DNA of 39,574 nucleotides from NCBI GenBank assembly GCA_937897985.1, contig CALCBD010000036.1:1-39574 (forward strand), written 5' to 3'. The notes under the pieces are model-generated. The model saw only the letters and a program-made list of their open reading frames with translations, was not told the origin of the DNA and searched no databases. How positions within the stretch are numbered: position 1 is the stretch's first letter; the number at the start of each line of letters is the position of its first letter. Source of the DNA: an uncultured Paludibacter sp. (GTDB taxonomy: Bacteria; Bacteroidota; Bacteroidia; Bacteroidales; Paludibacteraceae). Made by a program: the position numbers and the translations under genes. This document shows, in pieces, positions 5,924 through 16,083 of the stretch.

Positions 5924-8605
5924 TCATTTTAATCTTAGTAATGTGATTGTATCAATAAATGCCTGATTAATTTCTATATTCATATTTTCATTATACGGTT
6001 CGAGAACCAGTGAGATCAGGTGATTTCCTTTCGATAATTTCACCTGAACCGAATTAGTATTGCCCCAATTTGACCACTCATTGGTTCCACGTTGCGGTAA
6101 AATAATTGTTCCCTGAAATTTATTATCAACTTTTAGTGTGCGTATAGCACATTTATTATCAGTATTCACAGGACCGCTACCGTTTGCATACCGAAAACTA
6201 ACTGCATAAAGTCCCGATACGGGTGTGGTAATGGGAATAGTAAGTATACAGTTTTGTGTTTTACTGATCTCAACAAAGCCGTCTCCCTGATAATTTTTTG
6301 TATTGAGAGTAGATTTATGAGCGTATTTTTCGCACTCTATCACCTGCTTTACCTTAGTATTTACCACTACCACAGGCTCAGAAGCAAACGACGATATCTG
6401 ATTAGAGTCAACTGCCAGCACCTGATATTCCGAATAACCCGTATTATCAACGTTCAATGAGGTTCGTTTTGTTTGAGTTAGCGTTTTACCGTTTTTCAAA
6501 ACAGAATATGAATTGACTCCGCTAATTGCATCCCATGAGATAGCCCCTGAACTATAGGTTACAACTGGTGTTTCAACTGTTGTATAATTAGATACTTTAT
6601 GAATATTTGTTTGTGGAAATGGCTTACTAGCTAATACAATTTTGATAACGTGTTTTCCCGATAATGTTGACGGAAAAATAGCTGTAGTCATATTGCCATC
6701 TAATTCAAACGAGCTAATTTGATTACCATACCCCTCCAAATAGATATCCAATACTGCATTGCGGTACCTGAAATTAGTCAATGAACGTTTACCAGCCAAT
6801 GCTTCAGGTACAAACGGGTGAAAAGACAAACTATCCTTTCCGTATTCTATACCGAATAAAACCCTTTGTACCAATGCAAGACTACCCGAAAGACTCCAAA
6901 GCATGTTGCTTGAATTAATTTGAGTTCCAGCAAAGTCACCATTTTCAGCCACGAAATTTTCTTTGTTAGTGAGGAACAAAGCAGCAGGACGATAAACCGC
7001 AGCAATACATTCCATAACCGATTTCTCATTTCCAGCTTTAGCCGAAGCTAATGCCCAATAACTTTGTACAAACGGCCACACCGCATTGTTGTGATAGGGC
7101 GGTATGCCCGGAATTTGTGGATAAATACAGGAAATTCCATAGTCCATTACGGGAACGTTGGAGACAATTGATTGCTGCTTTTCTTTATCGGTAATACCAA
7201 ACCAAACACACAAGGCTTCGCCCAATGCTTCGGCACGAGGTGAAACTGATTTAAAGTTCCGGCCATAAAGGTATTGACCAAAATAACCTTTGTCTGCAAT
7301 CCACAAGTTTTTATTAATACCAGTTTTAATTTTTAGTGCAATCTGACGGTGTTTCGCTGCAACTGTCGGATCATTCAACAGGCTTGCCATTTCTGCTAAC
7401 ACGATATTCGCCTGATAGTGTACTGCATTAGTTCCCAAACATTCAGATTCATAAATATCTGCAGGTTGCATCCAACGTGGATAGGTTTCTTCGCGCCAGT
7501 CGAGAAATGAAGATTCGCCTTTTACCAATCCAGTCTGGGGATCATACACATTTTTGATATCATCATCAATAGAGTTTTTTATAATACTATAAGCCTGTTT
7601 CAACCAATTTTTATCACCTGTAGATTTATACAATTCCCAAGCTGCTACTGCCCATATAATGCGGTCGGTAGAGGCGGGATATGCACCACCAGTGCCTGTA
7701 TCCTGAATAATGCGACCATTTTTTACCTTGCAAAGCAAGCTATATTTTGCAACTTTTGGTTGTAAATAGGCCATAGACAAAATGATGCTATAGCTAATAT
7801 CCCGTGTCCAAACACCTGCCCATTCTTTACCAGTACGAAAAGTACTGTCGGGTTCAACTGCTTTTATCATTTCTTCGGTAGCCAAATTATATATGGCATC
7901 GGAAACCGGAAAATCAGATTTATAGTGAGGAAAAGTACTTATATCTTTAGTCAGAACCCATTGTCCTTCTGTTTGTTTTAAATCTTGCTTATTGTTCATA
8001 ATAAGGGTAGTTTCATATATACCATCGCCGTCAGTATCGGTAAGTTGCAATCCCTGTTTATTACCTAAATTGCTGAAATCCCATGAAAGTGGTGCGGCAC
8101 TACCTGCGACATACACACCTTTGAAATCTGTTTTGGAGAGTTTATCGCCATTATACAAGGTGTAATAGCCGTTCGTTTCAAAAGCCTTTAATACCTTACG
8201 CATATCCAATCGAATAGTCCAGGTTGTGTTTTCGGGTAGATTTACTCCCAAAGGAGTGGCTTTTATCTCTTTCAATTGCTCTCCAAACACTACGGTTGTA
8301 GAGCATTTTCCGTTTACAGGTTCCAATGTTACAGAATGATCTTTTCCTGACGGCATTTCGTTGTCCCGAGAATTAATACTAAACTTGAATTGTATAGTTG
8401 GGCTATATTTATCAAATTCCGGACTACGATAATTAGAGTTCATTTCTTTAGCTGAAAGAATATTGGCCTCAAATGATCCCTGAATCACTTTATTCGGATA
8501 TATAGTAAATGCTTTTGATTGATATATTGCAGACTGCTGAGCTGATAGAACAAAGCATAGTTCAAGCATCAGAATAACGATTTTTGTTTTGAAATTCATT
8601 TTCAT
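5924..8605 (-). CDS. Secreted six-hairpin glycoside hydrolase, family uncertain
   Basis: This 893-residue protein has an N-terminal signal peptide ending near LCFVLSAQQ. An N-terminal beta-rich region (30-240) includes a segment GVYVAGSAAPLSWDFSN like the starch-binding modules of this locus. The (alpha/alpha)6 catalytic domain spans about 240-640, with GVWTRDISYS (WTRD at 266-269), GGAYPASTDRIIWAV, SFLDWREETYPRW and PPYHNNAVWPFVQSYW. A fibronectin-like segment follows (about 675-750), then a C-terminal CBM6/35-like sandwich opening at IECEKYAHKS. WTRD recalls the WPRD of GH15 glucodextranases, and the layout also resembles GH63-like enzymes; I cannot assign a family. It starts 11 bases after GH66, so an exo-alpha-glucosidase role on isomaltooligosaccharides is plausible. 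It lacks both a lipobox and an obvious T9SS tail, so it is probably periplasmic. Confidence 0.75.
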   Translation of the reverse strand: MKMNFKTKIVILMLELCFVLSAQQSAIYQSKAFTIYPNKVIQGSFEANILSAKEMNSNYRSPEFDKYSPTIQFKFSINSRDNEMPSGKDHSVTLEPVNGKCSTTVVFGEQLKEIKATPLGVNLPENTTWTIRLDMRKVLKAFETNGYYTLYNGDKLSKTDFKGVYVAGSAAPLSWDFSNLGNKQGLQLTDTDGDGIYETTLIMNNKQDLKQTEGQWVLTKDISTFPHYKSDFPVSDAIYNLATEEMIKAVEPDSTFRTGKEWAGVWTRDISYSIILSMAYLQPKVAKYSLLCKVKNGRIIQDTGTGGAYPASTDRIIWAVAAWELYKSTGDKNWLKQAYSIIKNSIDDDIKNVYDPQTGLVKGESSFLDWREETYPRWMQPADIYESECLGTNAVHYQANIVLAEMASLLNDPTVAAKHRQIALKIKTGINKNLWIADKGYFGQYLYGRNFKSVSPRAEALGEALCVWFGITDKEKQQSIVSNVPVMDYGISCIYPQIPGIPPYHNNAVWPFVQSYWALASAKAGNEKSVMECIAAVYRPAALFLTNKENFVAENGDFAGTQINSSNMLWSLSGSLALVQRVLFGIEYGKDSLSFHPFVPEALAGKRSLTNFRYRNAVLDIYLEGYGNQISSFELDGNMTTAIFPSTLSGKHVIKIVLASKPFPQTNIHKVSNYTTVETPVVTYSSGAISWDAISGVNSYSVLKNGKTLTQTKRTSLNVDNTGYSEYQVLAVDSNQISSFASEPVVVVNTKVKQVIECEKYAHKSTLNTKNYQGDGFVEISKTQNCILTIPITTPVSGLYAVSFRYANGSGPVNTDNKCAIRTLKVDNKFQGTIILPQRGTNEWSNWGNTNSVQVKLSKGNHLISLVLEPYNENMNIEINQAFIDTITLLRLK

Positions 8606-8616
8606 TATGTCAAATA

Positions 8617-10398
8617 TTAATACTCAACAACCACCATATCCCAATATCGTAATTCCGGGAGTATAAAACTTACTTTGTTTCCAATCTGAGCAAAATTCAA
8701 TTTTCGGGATGCACCACCAGCAATGTCAGGCGTAGCAATCCAAATGTTTTTCACTGTTTTATCGCTCGTTAGAAGTAATTTGGCATCTTTCACCAAGGCG
8801 GGCAATACCTGTATGCCATTCTTGTCACGCCATTGCTGTGTAGTTGAGTTGGTAAAGTTGATCAAGTGAATCACCTGAGAATTATCAAATTTCTTTCCAA
8901 ATACAGCTACTTTACCCTGTGCAGCCGGCCACGCCGAAATTGACAGCTTATTATCTGTTGATGTAATAGTTACTGAGTTAAAGGTACCACCATCACGCAA
9001 CAGGTTTTGGTAAGCCACCAAAAAATCATAATAATTCACTAAAGCCTGTTTTAAATCATCCTTCATTGTCAGGTTGCTGTTAGGGAAATACTCTTTGCAG
9101 AGCATGTGCTCTCCCAATTCCAAATGATCACCGCCAAAGGCAAAAATTACTGCATTAGTCATTAAAATCGAAGGCGTGTTGAAATAACCTACACTGTTTG
9201 CCTTATCATAATTCATATAAGCAGCCAAAACAGTATTCTTCGTATTGTTCCCCAACACATTATTTTGTTTTATGATGTTGGCCAAATCACTAAATCCATC
9301 AGATGGACTCCAAACCTCGGTATAAAGAAAATCGGAAGATGCAGCTGCGATTGAACTTTGACCGTATTGAGCTACAGCATTCATTACATTATATTTCTCA
9401 GGAACTGCAGCCTTGATTGCATCAATATACGGCTTGAAAGAAGTGCCCAGATTTTCAAAAGAACCATCGTATTTATAGCGGGTTCCCCGATCTCCCAACT
9501 GATCCATGTGATAACCATCGAATGACAGATATTTATATACATTTTTAGTCTCATTGGCCATATAATTTTGCCAGCCAGTATTTCCGGGATCAAGCAAATT
9601 CAGGTTACTCAGAAAAGGTGAGGAAAGAGCAAAAATATCACGATTTGTATGCGTATTATCGGTAAAAATGTACCATTCTTTGTTTACGCCATCTGCTTCC
9701 GCATAATCCCAGGCACCGTAAACCAAATTATAAAACATGGCCTTCATATTGTAACTATGAGCTGCATTGATGTATTTCTCAACTGTAGAGAAATAAATAT
9801 CCCTGTTTCCTATATCTTTCCAACTGGAAGCAGGAACTGAGCCACTCATTGGAAGTGGTTTATGATGTTTGTTTTGCCAATCATAAAACTGTAAACCGTT
9901 AATATGATACCGGTTTAAATTATTGATTACTGCATTTATATTGTCATCTGATAGTTGACCGAATTCAGATAGAAATCCATAGCGGGGAAATTTTGACCAA
10001 CTCGACGATACATCGATTCCAATAGTGGCATAAATTGTTTCCACATTATTGCTCAATGAATATACTTCAGCAATATATCCTTTAAAATCGCTTGCAGGAG
10101 TTGTCCAGCTCCAGGTCGAGCCAGTTATATTTGACTCAGAAATAGTTGTATTAGCATATTTGTACCGCACTTTAGCTGTAGTTGGAAGAGAAGAGTACGC
10201 AATTGTAAAAGTTACGTTGTCTCCCGGCTTATAAACAGCTTTGTCGGTACTAATACTAACATTGTTGTATGTAGGTGTAGCAACATTCGTTGGGGCATCA
10301 GGTATAACTTCGGGTTCGGCTCCTTTACAACTGAATGAAACACATGCAATCAAAGGTAAAATAATCAGGTATTTGAAATTGGAATTAAGAGTGCTCAT
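8617..10398 (-). CDS. GH66 endodextranase, lipoprotein
   Basis: This 593-residue protein has a lipoprotein signal with Cys24 (VSFSCKGAEPE); the acidic residues after Cys fit surface export in Bacteroidota. An Ig-like N-terminal domain covers about 40-130. The GH66 (beta/alpha)8 barrel starts near PRYGFLSEFGQLS and contains LSFDGYHMDQLGDRG with Asp299 as likely nucleophile, then DFLYTEVWSP with Glu361 as likely acid/base. A C-terminal beta-sandwich ends the protein. GH66 contains endodextranases and cycloisomaltooligosaccharide glucanotransferases (CITases). I see no internal CBM35 insertion of the CITase type, so dextranase is preferred. It should cut alpha-1,6 glucan chains at the cell surface. 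This gene is the best evidence for the substrate of the locus. Confidence 0.88.
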   Translation of the reverse strand: MSTLNSNFKYLIILPLIACVSFSCKGAEPEVIPDAPTNVATPTYNNVSISTDKAVYKPGDNVTFTIAYSSLPTTAKVRYKYANTTISESNITGSTWSWTTPASDFKGYIAEVYSLSNNVETIYATIGIDVSSSWSKFPRYGFLSEFGQLSDDNINAVINNLNRYHINGLQFYDWQNKHHKPLPMSGSVPASSWKDIGNRDIYFSTVEKYINAAHSYNMKAMFYNLVYGAWDYAEADGVNKEWYIFTDNTHTNRDIFALSSPFLSNLNLLDPGNTGWQNYMANETKNVYKYLSFDGYHMDQLGDRGTRYKYDGSFENLGTSFKPYIDAIKAAVPEKYNVMNAVAQYGQSSIAAASSDFLYTEVWSPSDGFSDLANIIKQNNVLGNNTKNTVLAAYMNYDKANSVGYFNTPSILMTNAVIFAFGGDHLELGEHMLCKEYFPNSNLTMKDDLKQALVNYYDFLVAYQNLLRDGGTFNSVTITSTDNKLSISAWPAAQGKVAVFGKKFDNSQVIHLINFTNSTTQQWRDKNGIQVLPALVKDAKLLLTSDKTVKNIWIATPDIAGGASRKLNFAQIGNKVSFILPELRYWDMVVVEY

Positions 10399-10422
10399 GG
10401 TATGTTTTTTTAGTTTATAATT

Positions 10423-13400
10423 CTATACTTTGAAAATGAGTTTACTAACTATAGATTCGGTTTTTGTTTTTATTTTAATAAAATAAGTTCCTTCTTTTAT
10501 GAGATTGTCCAAATCAATAATATTCAAAGAACTGAACAATTTAGATTGATATACAATTTTTCCAGAGGCAGTGTAAATTGATAATTCAGCCGATCTTTCC
10601 TCCCCTAAGTCGATATTCAACTCATTAGCACTAGGGTTGGGATATAACTTTATGCCACCTACCAATATGTTACCTACCCCCTGAGGATTTTGCTGATTTA
10701 TAGTGATTTTGGAAATTCCTACATCAACTTTAATTTCATAAGTACCAGCAGTAGTAACTTTCCATTTTAAATCAGCATCTGTAGGGGGGCAACCTGTAAA
10801 AACCTTATAATTTGTTGAGGAAAGCGATTGATCTTGAACGTTTGCCAATAACCAATCACCATTACACCAATCGCCATTAGTAGTGTGAAACTTGAAAGTA
10901 CCCGGAGTCAATAAACTTTTCAAGCTAAACAGATTCAGATTAGTTGAGTCCTGAATCATTGGCATCCCAGTAGGATTCCAACCTGCAACTGTAGCATCGC
11001 CGACTATTGAAAGATAATTATAAAGAGGAGCTTTTGATACCGAGTAACTCAATGTTAATTGATTAAAGTTAATAATATATTTACCCCTTTCGGTTATTGC
11101 ACATATAATATCCGGGCTAGTAGGCAATGCTGTTGTAACAGTTCCATTTATTCCGATTGCATTACCCCATATTCCGCCTGAGCTGTCTTTTTGAGCCAAC
11201 AATTTAAATGATTGTGTTCCGACAGACATGAAAATAGTATCAGTAACCCACTTATTATTTCCGAGATACTTCATGGGTAAAATCGTTTGATTTTTTTTGT
11301 CAAATACTCCACTGATATACATTGAGGGTAACAATGTCTTATCAATTTCCGGTTGAGAGTCGGCAACAATTTTTACATATTGAACTGTATCTTTTGACCA
11401 GTTAGAATAAGTTATTGTATTATTCAAAACATATCCAATTCGATATGTGCGATTTACTCTTCTATTGCCTTCGTTTTTCTGAATAATAATTTTTAATGAA
11501 TCTGCATTATATTTTGAAGAAGCAAACTGATGGACAGCATAATCTCCTGTTTGATAATCGTATCCATTTCCAGCATCGTCGTATAGCTTTCCCCGGGCTG
11601 AACCATCTGTATTAGGATTGATCAGTAAAGTAACCGAATCTGTTTTATATTCAGCAGTACTTTGGATAATACCCGTTATAGGTACAATGGCTCCCGAACG
11701 AAGAAAAACATAAGGTTGATAGCCATCGTCTGTATTTTCAAACTTAATCTGATTCCAATTTCCTTTTGGAAAACTTACATTGGTTGCCCAACGTGGAGCT
11801 ATCAATAAATCACTTCCAAGCAAAAATAGCTGCTGTTCAGAACGTAGATTAGCATCTAAATAGTCAGCAAAGAAAACCGGTTGCATTATTGGAGTTCCAC
11901 TTACAGAAGCCTCCCTAAATAAGCTGTAAAGATAAGGCATAAGTCTGTAACGACGATTTAATGCTGTGCGCGAAACATCTTCGATTGCTTTTCCAAAAGC
12001 CCAAGGTTCCTGATTTGCAGTATTATTTGAGCTATGATTGCGCGAAAATGGATAATAAGCTCCTAATGCCATCCAGTGTCCCAATAATTCGGCATTACAA
12101 TCTCCTTCAAAACCTCCTATATCAGGACCATTAAATGGTTGACCGGATAAACTCAAGTTGATACACATTGGAATAGACATCTTAAGATAATCCCAGGTTG
12201 ATTTATTGTCACCAGTCCAAGTAGCTGCATAGCGTTGTCCGCCCAAAAAATTAGAGCGAGATAAAATGAACGGACGTTTTTCAGAATTAGCGGCTATTAG
12301 ACCATCCCGACTCGACTTCACCATCAACATTCCATAAACATTATGATATCTGGCATGTGAACCAGCGGGCAAATCATCTCCGCCTCTATGTATATTATCC
12401 TCAGGCATAGTTCCGTTTGTACCATTAAAAACAGAAGGTTCATTCATATCGTTCCAAACACCATCTATTCCCAAACACATGAAATTACTGTAAAGTTCTG
12501 CCCACCAACTTTGAGTGGCAGGGCGGGTAAAGTCGGGGAAAGCACAATTACCCGGCCATACAGTGCCGTTGAATTCTTGCCCTGTGGCACTTCTCACAAA
12601 ATGCCCTCCTGCTGCTCCTGAATCGTATACCGTATATCCGATTTCTTTTTTCACTCCGGGGTCAATCATATACACTGCTTTAAAATTCTTGTTGTGTAAA
12701 TAATCATTTAGCCCTTTGGGATTAGAGAATGTTGTTGGGTTGAATGTAAAAACCTTATAATTCGACATGTAGTCAATATCCATCCATATAACATCGGCCG
12801 GAATTTTACGATTTCTGAATTCATCAGCTATTTCTTTTACACGCGTTTCGGGGGTGTAAGTGTACCTGCTTTGCTGATAACCTATTGCCCAAAGTGGTGG
12901 AAGACTCATTTTACCAGTAAGTTCGGCAAGAGTTTTCATAACTTCCATTGGGTTTTGTTTTTCAATAATTATTACACGAAAAGCCGGACCTTCGGAAGTA
13001 ATAGTCAAAGGTTTTGACAGGTTGAAATATTGTTTCCAGCTATTATCGGCAATAATACCAAAAGCTGTTCCATCTCTGCGTACCCCCATTACCCAAGGAT
13101 GCGATTGATAAAGTCTTCTACCATTATCAACAGAAGTATACAAAAAGTTGTCTGTATTCCATAAGGTGACCTCTGTATTGTTCCGTCTTAAAGGACCCAT
13201 AACTTCACCGTTTCCATATAGATCAGCATCTACATCATAAGTAATAGTAACTGTTGACTTACCATTTACTTTTGAGAAAACCGGAGTTATTTTCCAGTTT
13301 GCAGGTACCGAGCCCTGAGGTTGCAAATTCTTCACCAATGCTAACGAGGGTAATGTACGTGCAGAATCCATATCAGCAGGGCAAAATACAGCAACTCCGG

Positions 13401-13479
13401 ATTCGGCAAGAAACGAAGTTTGCGCATTAACTTGAATATATAACAAAAATAAAATTAATATGCTGAGTTTGATTTTCAT
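10423..13479 (-). CDS. GH31 alpha-glucosidase with SusE/F-like modules and T9SS tail
   Basis: This 1018-residue protein carries a signal peptide (1-20). The GH31 N-terminal sandwich (about 60-190) is followed by the barrel (about 190-560). Asp344 in DGVWNDMNEPS is the nucleophile and Asp424 in YAATWTGDNKSTW the acid/base. C-terminal beta domains follow. Two modules at about 718-815 and 820-930 resemble the SusE/F-type starch-binding repeats, though they are more diverged than in the binding proteins. The last 80 residues (LYPNPSANELNIDL onward, ending KLIFKV) are a type A T9SS sorting domain. The enzyme should release glucose from isomaltooligosaccharide ends, outside the cell or on its surface. 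GH31 alpha-glucosidases and GH66 enzymes occur together in known dextran loci. The ordinary GH31 in such loci lacks this T9SS extension as far as I recall. Confidence 0.9.
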   Translation of the reverse strand: MKIKLSILILFLLYIQVNAQTSFLAESGVAVFCPADMDSARTLPSLALVKNLQPQGSVPANWKITPVFSKVNGKSTVTITYDVDADLYGNGEVMGPLRRNNTEVTLWNTDNFLYTSVDNGRRLYQSHPWVMGVRRDGTAFGIIADNSWKQYFNLSKPLTITSEGPAFRVIIIEKQNPMEVMKTLAELTGKMSLPPLWAIGYQQSRYTYTPETRVKEIADEFRNRKIPADVIWMDIDYMSNYKVFTFNPTTFSNPKGLNDYLHNKNFKAVYMIDPGVKKEIGYTVYDSGAAGGHFVRSATGQEFNGTVWPGNCAFPDFTRPATQSWWAELYSNFMCLGIDGVWNDMNEPSVFNGTNGTMPEDNIHRGGDDLPAGSHARYHNVYGMLMVKSSRDGLIAANSEKRPFILSRSNFLGGQRYAATWTGDNKSTWDYLKMSIPMCINLSLSGQPFNGPDIGGFEGDCNAELLGHWMALGAYYPFSRNHSSNNTANQEPWAFGKAIEDVSRTALNRRYRLMPYLYSLFREASVSGTPIMQPVFFADYLDANLRSEQQLFLLGSDLLIAPRWATNVSFPKGNWNQIKFENTDDGYQPYVFLRSGAIVPITGIIQSTAEYKTDSVTLLINPNTDGSARGKLYDDAGNGYDYQTGDYAVHQFASSKYNADSLKIIIQKNEGNRRVNRTYRIGYVLNNTITYSNWSKDTVQYVKIVADSQPEIDKTLLPSMYISGVFDKKNQTILPMKYLGNNKWVTDTIFMSVGTQSFKLLAQKDSSGGIWGNAIGINGTVTTALPTSPDIICAITERGKYIINFNQLTLSYSVSKAPLYNYLSIVGDATVAGWNPTGMPMIQDSTNLNLFSLKSLLTPGTFKFHTTNGDWCNGDWLLANVQDQSLSSTNYKVFTGCPPTDADLKWKVTTAGTYEIKVDVGISKITINQQNPQGVGNILVGGIKLYPNPSANELNIDLGEERSAELSIYTASGKIVYQSKLFSSLNIIDLDNLIKEGTYFIKIKTKTESIVSKLIFKV

Positions 13480-13494
13480 TTTAATTCATCAGAG

Positions 13495-16002
13495 TTAATT
13501 CAACAATAATTTTGTAGACTGTATTTTAGATTTCGTTATAACCCGAACTATAACGAGGCTGTTCGATTGTTGTGAACTTAGATTTATTACAGTGGTTGTT
13601 GACGTAGAATTAGTTTTATATATGAGTTGGCCATTAAGGCTAATTACTTCAATTGATGCATCATCATTACTATTCTTGTCAATAACAATGTTTTTGCCCG
13701 AAGACGAAACATGTTTATCGGATATTTTCAATTCCGGATCTTCTGTAACCGAATTAACTACTGAGTAAGCTAAAGTAGCATCATTAAAGGAAATAATATA
13801 ACTCCCGGAAGTTGGAACTGTAAAACTGATATTGGGCAACCCACCAGTAGCAAGTGAGGCAACACCCGTCAAGCCGGTAGTATTCCCCCAATCGTCTCCT
13901 GTCCAGTTTGAGGTGTTTGCAAACTTCATCTGATATGTTCCTGCCGGAATAGTAATAGCCGATGATTTCCATAAATTATTATCCATTAAAGTCATTTTGC
14001 CATTTGTCAAACTCCAATTATTGAAAGATCCTGCGACATACATCTGAGACTGTACAAAATCGAGTATCTTTTGTACATTATAGGTTAATGAATAATCATT
14101 GAAAGAAATAAGATATTTTCCCGTAACAGCCGTTTTAAAAGTAATAAATGGGCCACCTCCAGTGGTTAATTGGGTTGTTCCGCTGAGGCCGGATGCATTT
14201 CCCCAGTCATCACCAGACCAGTTAGTTGTATTCGCAAACTTCATTATATGATCTCCGGTCGGAATTGAAATTGGATCTGTTGTCCAATTATTTCCATCAG
14301 TATTCTTCATAGGAGTTGCTGTCAAATCCCAATTATTAAAAGTAGCCCCGATATTGATTGACGCCTGAGGCCTTGCTTCTCCTATCATGTATGTAGATTT
14401 ATTCACGTATGAATCTTCCATACCGCTCTTTATTGCTATAGCTTTTATAGTTGACGTTTTTGATATTGTGACAGGAACTGTATATAAAGATGATGCAGAT
14501 GTTGGAATACTACCATCAATGGTATAATAGATAGATGCTCCGGAAGTTGCCGTTGACAAACTAACTGAACATGAAGTATTGTAACTCCCTTCTTTTAGAC
14601 TAAACAAAGGCGAAATTACTTTATTGACATTCGATTTAATTCTGAAAATCATGCACCCATGGGCAGGAACACTTTTATTTAGTAAACTCACAACACCCAA
14701 ATCGGTATGCGCCCATAAATCCCGAACAAATGCATTACCGAAAATTCCCAAGTCGTTTTGGAAACTGATTGATCTCGATTGAGCGCTACCTTCTCGATTG
14801 AAAAAACCGACTATCCAATCACCATTTGACAGTTGTCCTTTCCATACCTGATTTAATACGTTTGTAGGATCATTACTTAAAGGTGTTCCAACAAAACCAT
14901 CCTGATTTAACGCGAGCATTTCTTCATTTTTATAAATCCAGGAATTTGAGCCAATGGTATTGTATTGATCTGCAATTGAAACCGGGCCTCCAGCCATAAG
15001 ATGCATGGAAACAACACATTTACGCTCTTCATCGTTAGCATAAGTGTTCAATCGGATAAAATCCCCATCCAGGATCATTTTGTCTCTACCTGCTATTTTT
15101 GACCAATATACATATCCGTCAAAAGGATTGGCAAACTGAGACCAACCAACTCGTTGCTGTCCACGTGAACTATCGCTGAAACGATACCACCCGCCTTCGG
15201 CACAATCTTCATCAACACGTACCATGTGACCATATTTTTGCTCAATATTCGCATCTGTATACAGATTAGGCATTACTAAACTCAAAAACATACCATTTGC
15301 ATCACACGCCTCACGCATCCATTTTAAAGCTGTTTCGTAATAGCTTAAACCATTGATGTAACTATTTCGTCTGTCAGGGCCTACTGTCCCTACATTCCTG
15401 TCATAGCCACTTTCGAACCACGAGAGAAAATCTACACGTAAAAATTTAACCCCCATATCGGCATAGTACTGAATGTATCCTTTTACATATTCTTCAGCTC
15501 CAGGTCGATCGACCTGAAGCCAGGTAAACCACAATGCATTTTCATTGGTATTAATCAAACTTGAAAGTGAAATGTTAGTCCCTTTTACTTTCAACCCAGC
15601 ATTAGCTGCATTTGTATTTACCCAAAGCGGATTATTGTAAATACCGAGTGTCATTCCCCTTTTCTGAAGTTCAGCGGACCACCATGCATAATCATGCGCC
15701 CATGCAGAAGAATGTTTTGTTCTATATCCATTCACATTATAGTCCGCATCGCCCCAACCATCAATACAAATCATATTGTATCCAGAGCTCTTCATATTTG
15801 TATCTATCCAGTTGATATTTGCAAGGAACTCATCTTCTGAAATATAATTATTTGTTACACCGGCTTTCTCCTTCAGAAAATTATTCTCATAAACATCCCA
15901 GTACAATGGAGCTTTGTAAGGATTTGAAGGATTTTGGGATGAAACGTTGACTAATGAGAAACAAAAAAGACAAGTGATTATATAATATATTTTTCTATGC
16001 AT
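13495..16002 (-). CDS. GH27 isomaltodextranase-like enzyme, multimodular, T9SS tail
   Basis: This is an 835-residue protein with a signal peptide (1-22). The GH27 barrel (about 30-370) shows YNMICIDGWGDADYNVNGYR, then GVKFLRVDFLSWF with Asp191 as likely nucleophile and MVRVDEDCAEGGWYRFSD with Asp266 as likely acid/base. GH27 also holds alpha-galactosidases, but the dextran context and sequence style point to an isomaltodextranase. A beta-sandwich (about 380-465) is followed by a chitobiase-type C-terminal domain (about 470-540, IYYTIDGSIPTS). Two similar SusE/F-like modules come next (about 550-650 and 655-745, each with FANT-NW(S/T)GDDWGN). A T9SS sorting domain ends the protein (SVSKLLLN-like). 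It should be surface-anchored or released. Exact specificity is inferred from the neighbours. Confidence 0.8.
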   Translation of the reverse strand: MHRKIYYIITCLFCFSLVNVSSQNPSNPYKAPLYWDVYENNFLKEKAGVTNNYISEDEFLANINWIDTNMKSSGYNMICIDGWGDADYNVNGYRTKHSSAWAHDYAWWSAELQKRGMTLGIYNNPLWVNTNAANAGLKVKGTNISLSSLINTNENALWFTWLQVDRPGAEEYVKGYIQYYADMGVKFLRVDFLSWFESGYDRNVGTVGPDRRNSYINGLSYYETALKWMREACDANGMFLSLVMPNLYTDANIEQKYGHMVRVDEDCAEGGWYRFSDSSRGQQRVGWSQFANPFDGYVYWSKIAGRDKMILDGDFIRLNTYANDEERKCVVSMHLMAGGPVSIADQYNTIGSNSWIYKNEEMLALNQDGFVGTPLSNDPTNVLNQVWKGQLSNGDWIVGFFNREGSAQSRSISFQNDLGIFGNAFVRDLWAHTDLGVVSLLNKSVPAHGCMIFRIKSNVNKVISPLFSLKEGSYNTSCSVSLSTATSGASIYYTIDGSIPTSASSLYTVPVTISKTSTIKAIAIKSGMEDSYVNKSTYMIGEARPQASINIGATFNNWDLTATPMKNTDGNNWTTDPISIPTGDHIMKFANTTNWSGDDWGNASGLSGTTQLTTGGGPFITFKTAVTGKYLISFNDYSLTYNVQKILDFVQSQMYVAGSFNNWSLTNGKMTLMDNNLWKSSAITIPAGTYQMKFANTSNWTGDDWGNTTGLTGVASLATGGLPNISFTVPTSGSYIISFNDATLAYSVVNSVTEDPELKISDKHVSSSGKNIVIDKNSNDDASIEVISLNGQLIYKTNSTSTTTVINLSSQQSNSLVIVRVITKSKIQSTKLLLN

Positions 16003-16042
16003 GTATTTGATTTTAGGAGAGAACTTAACTTTCTATTAATCA

Positions 16043-16070
16043 ACTCCCATTCGAGTTTTCGAATGGGAGT
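16043..16070 (-). terminator. 12-bp hairpin between binding-protein and enzyme genes
   Basis: ACTCCCATTCGA (16043-16054) and TCGAATGGGAGT (16059-16070) pair perfectly around GTTT. In the minus-strand transcript it follows the 314-residue protein's stop by 13 bases. The following sequence (TGATTAATAG) is only weakly U-rich, so partial termination or 3'-end protection of the susCDE part is more likely than a full stop. No separate promoter for the enzyme genes is evident. Confidence 0.7.
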
Positions 16071-16083
16071 ATTTTAGAGTCTG

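Noticed and set aside
13495..16002. GH27 protein as a plain alpha-galactosidase
   Set aside because: GH27 includes isomaltodextranases; the locus has GH66, GH31 and ROK glucokinase and no galactose genes, so glucan specificity fits better. Specificity remains unproven.
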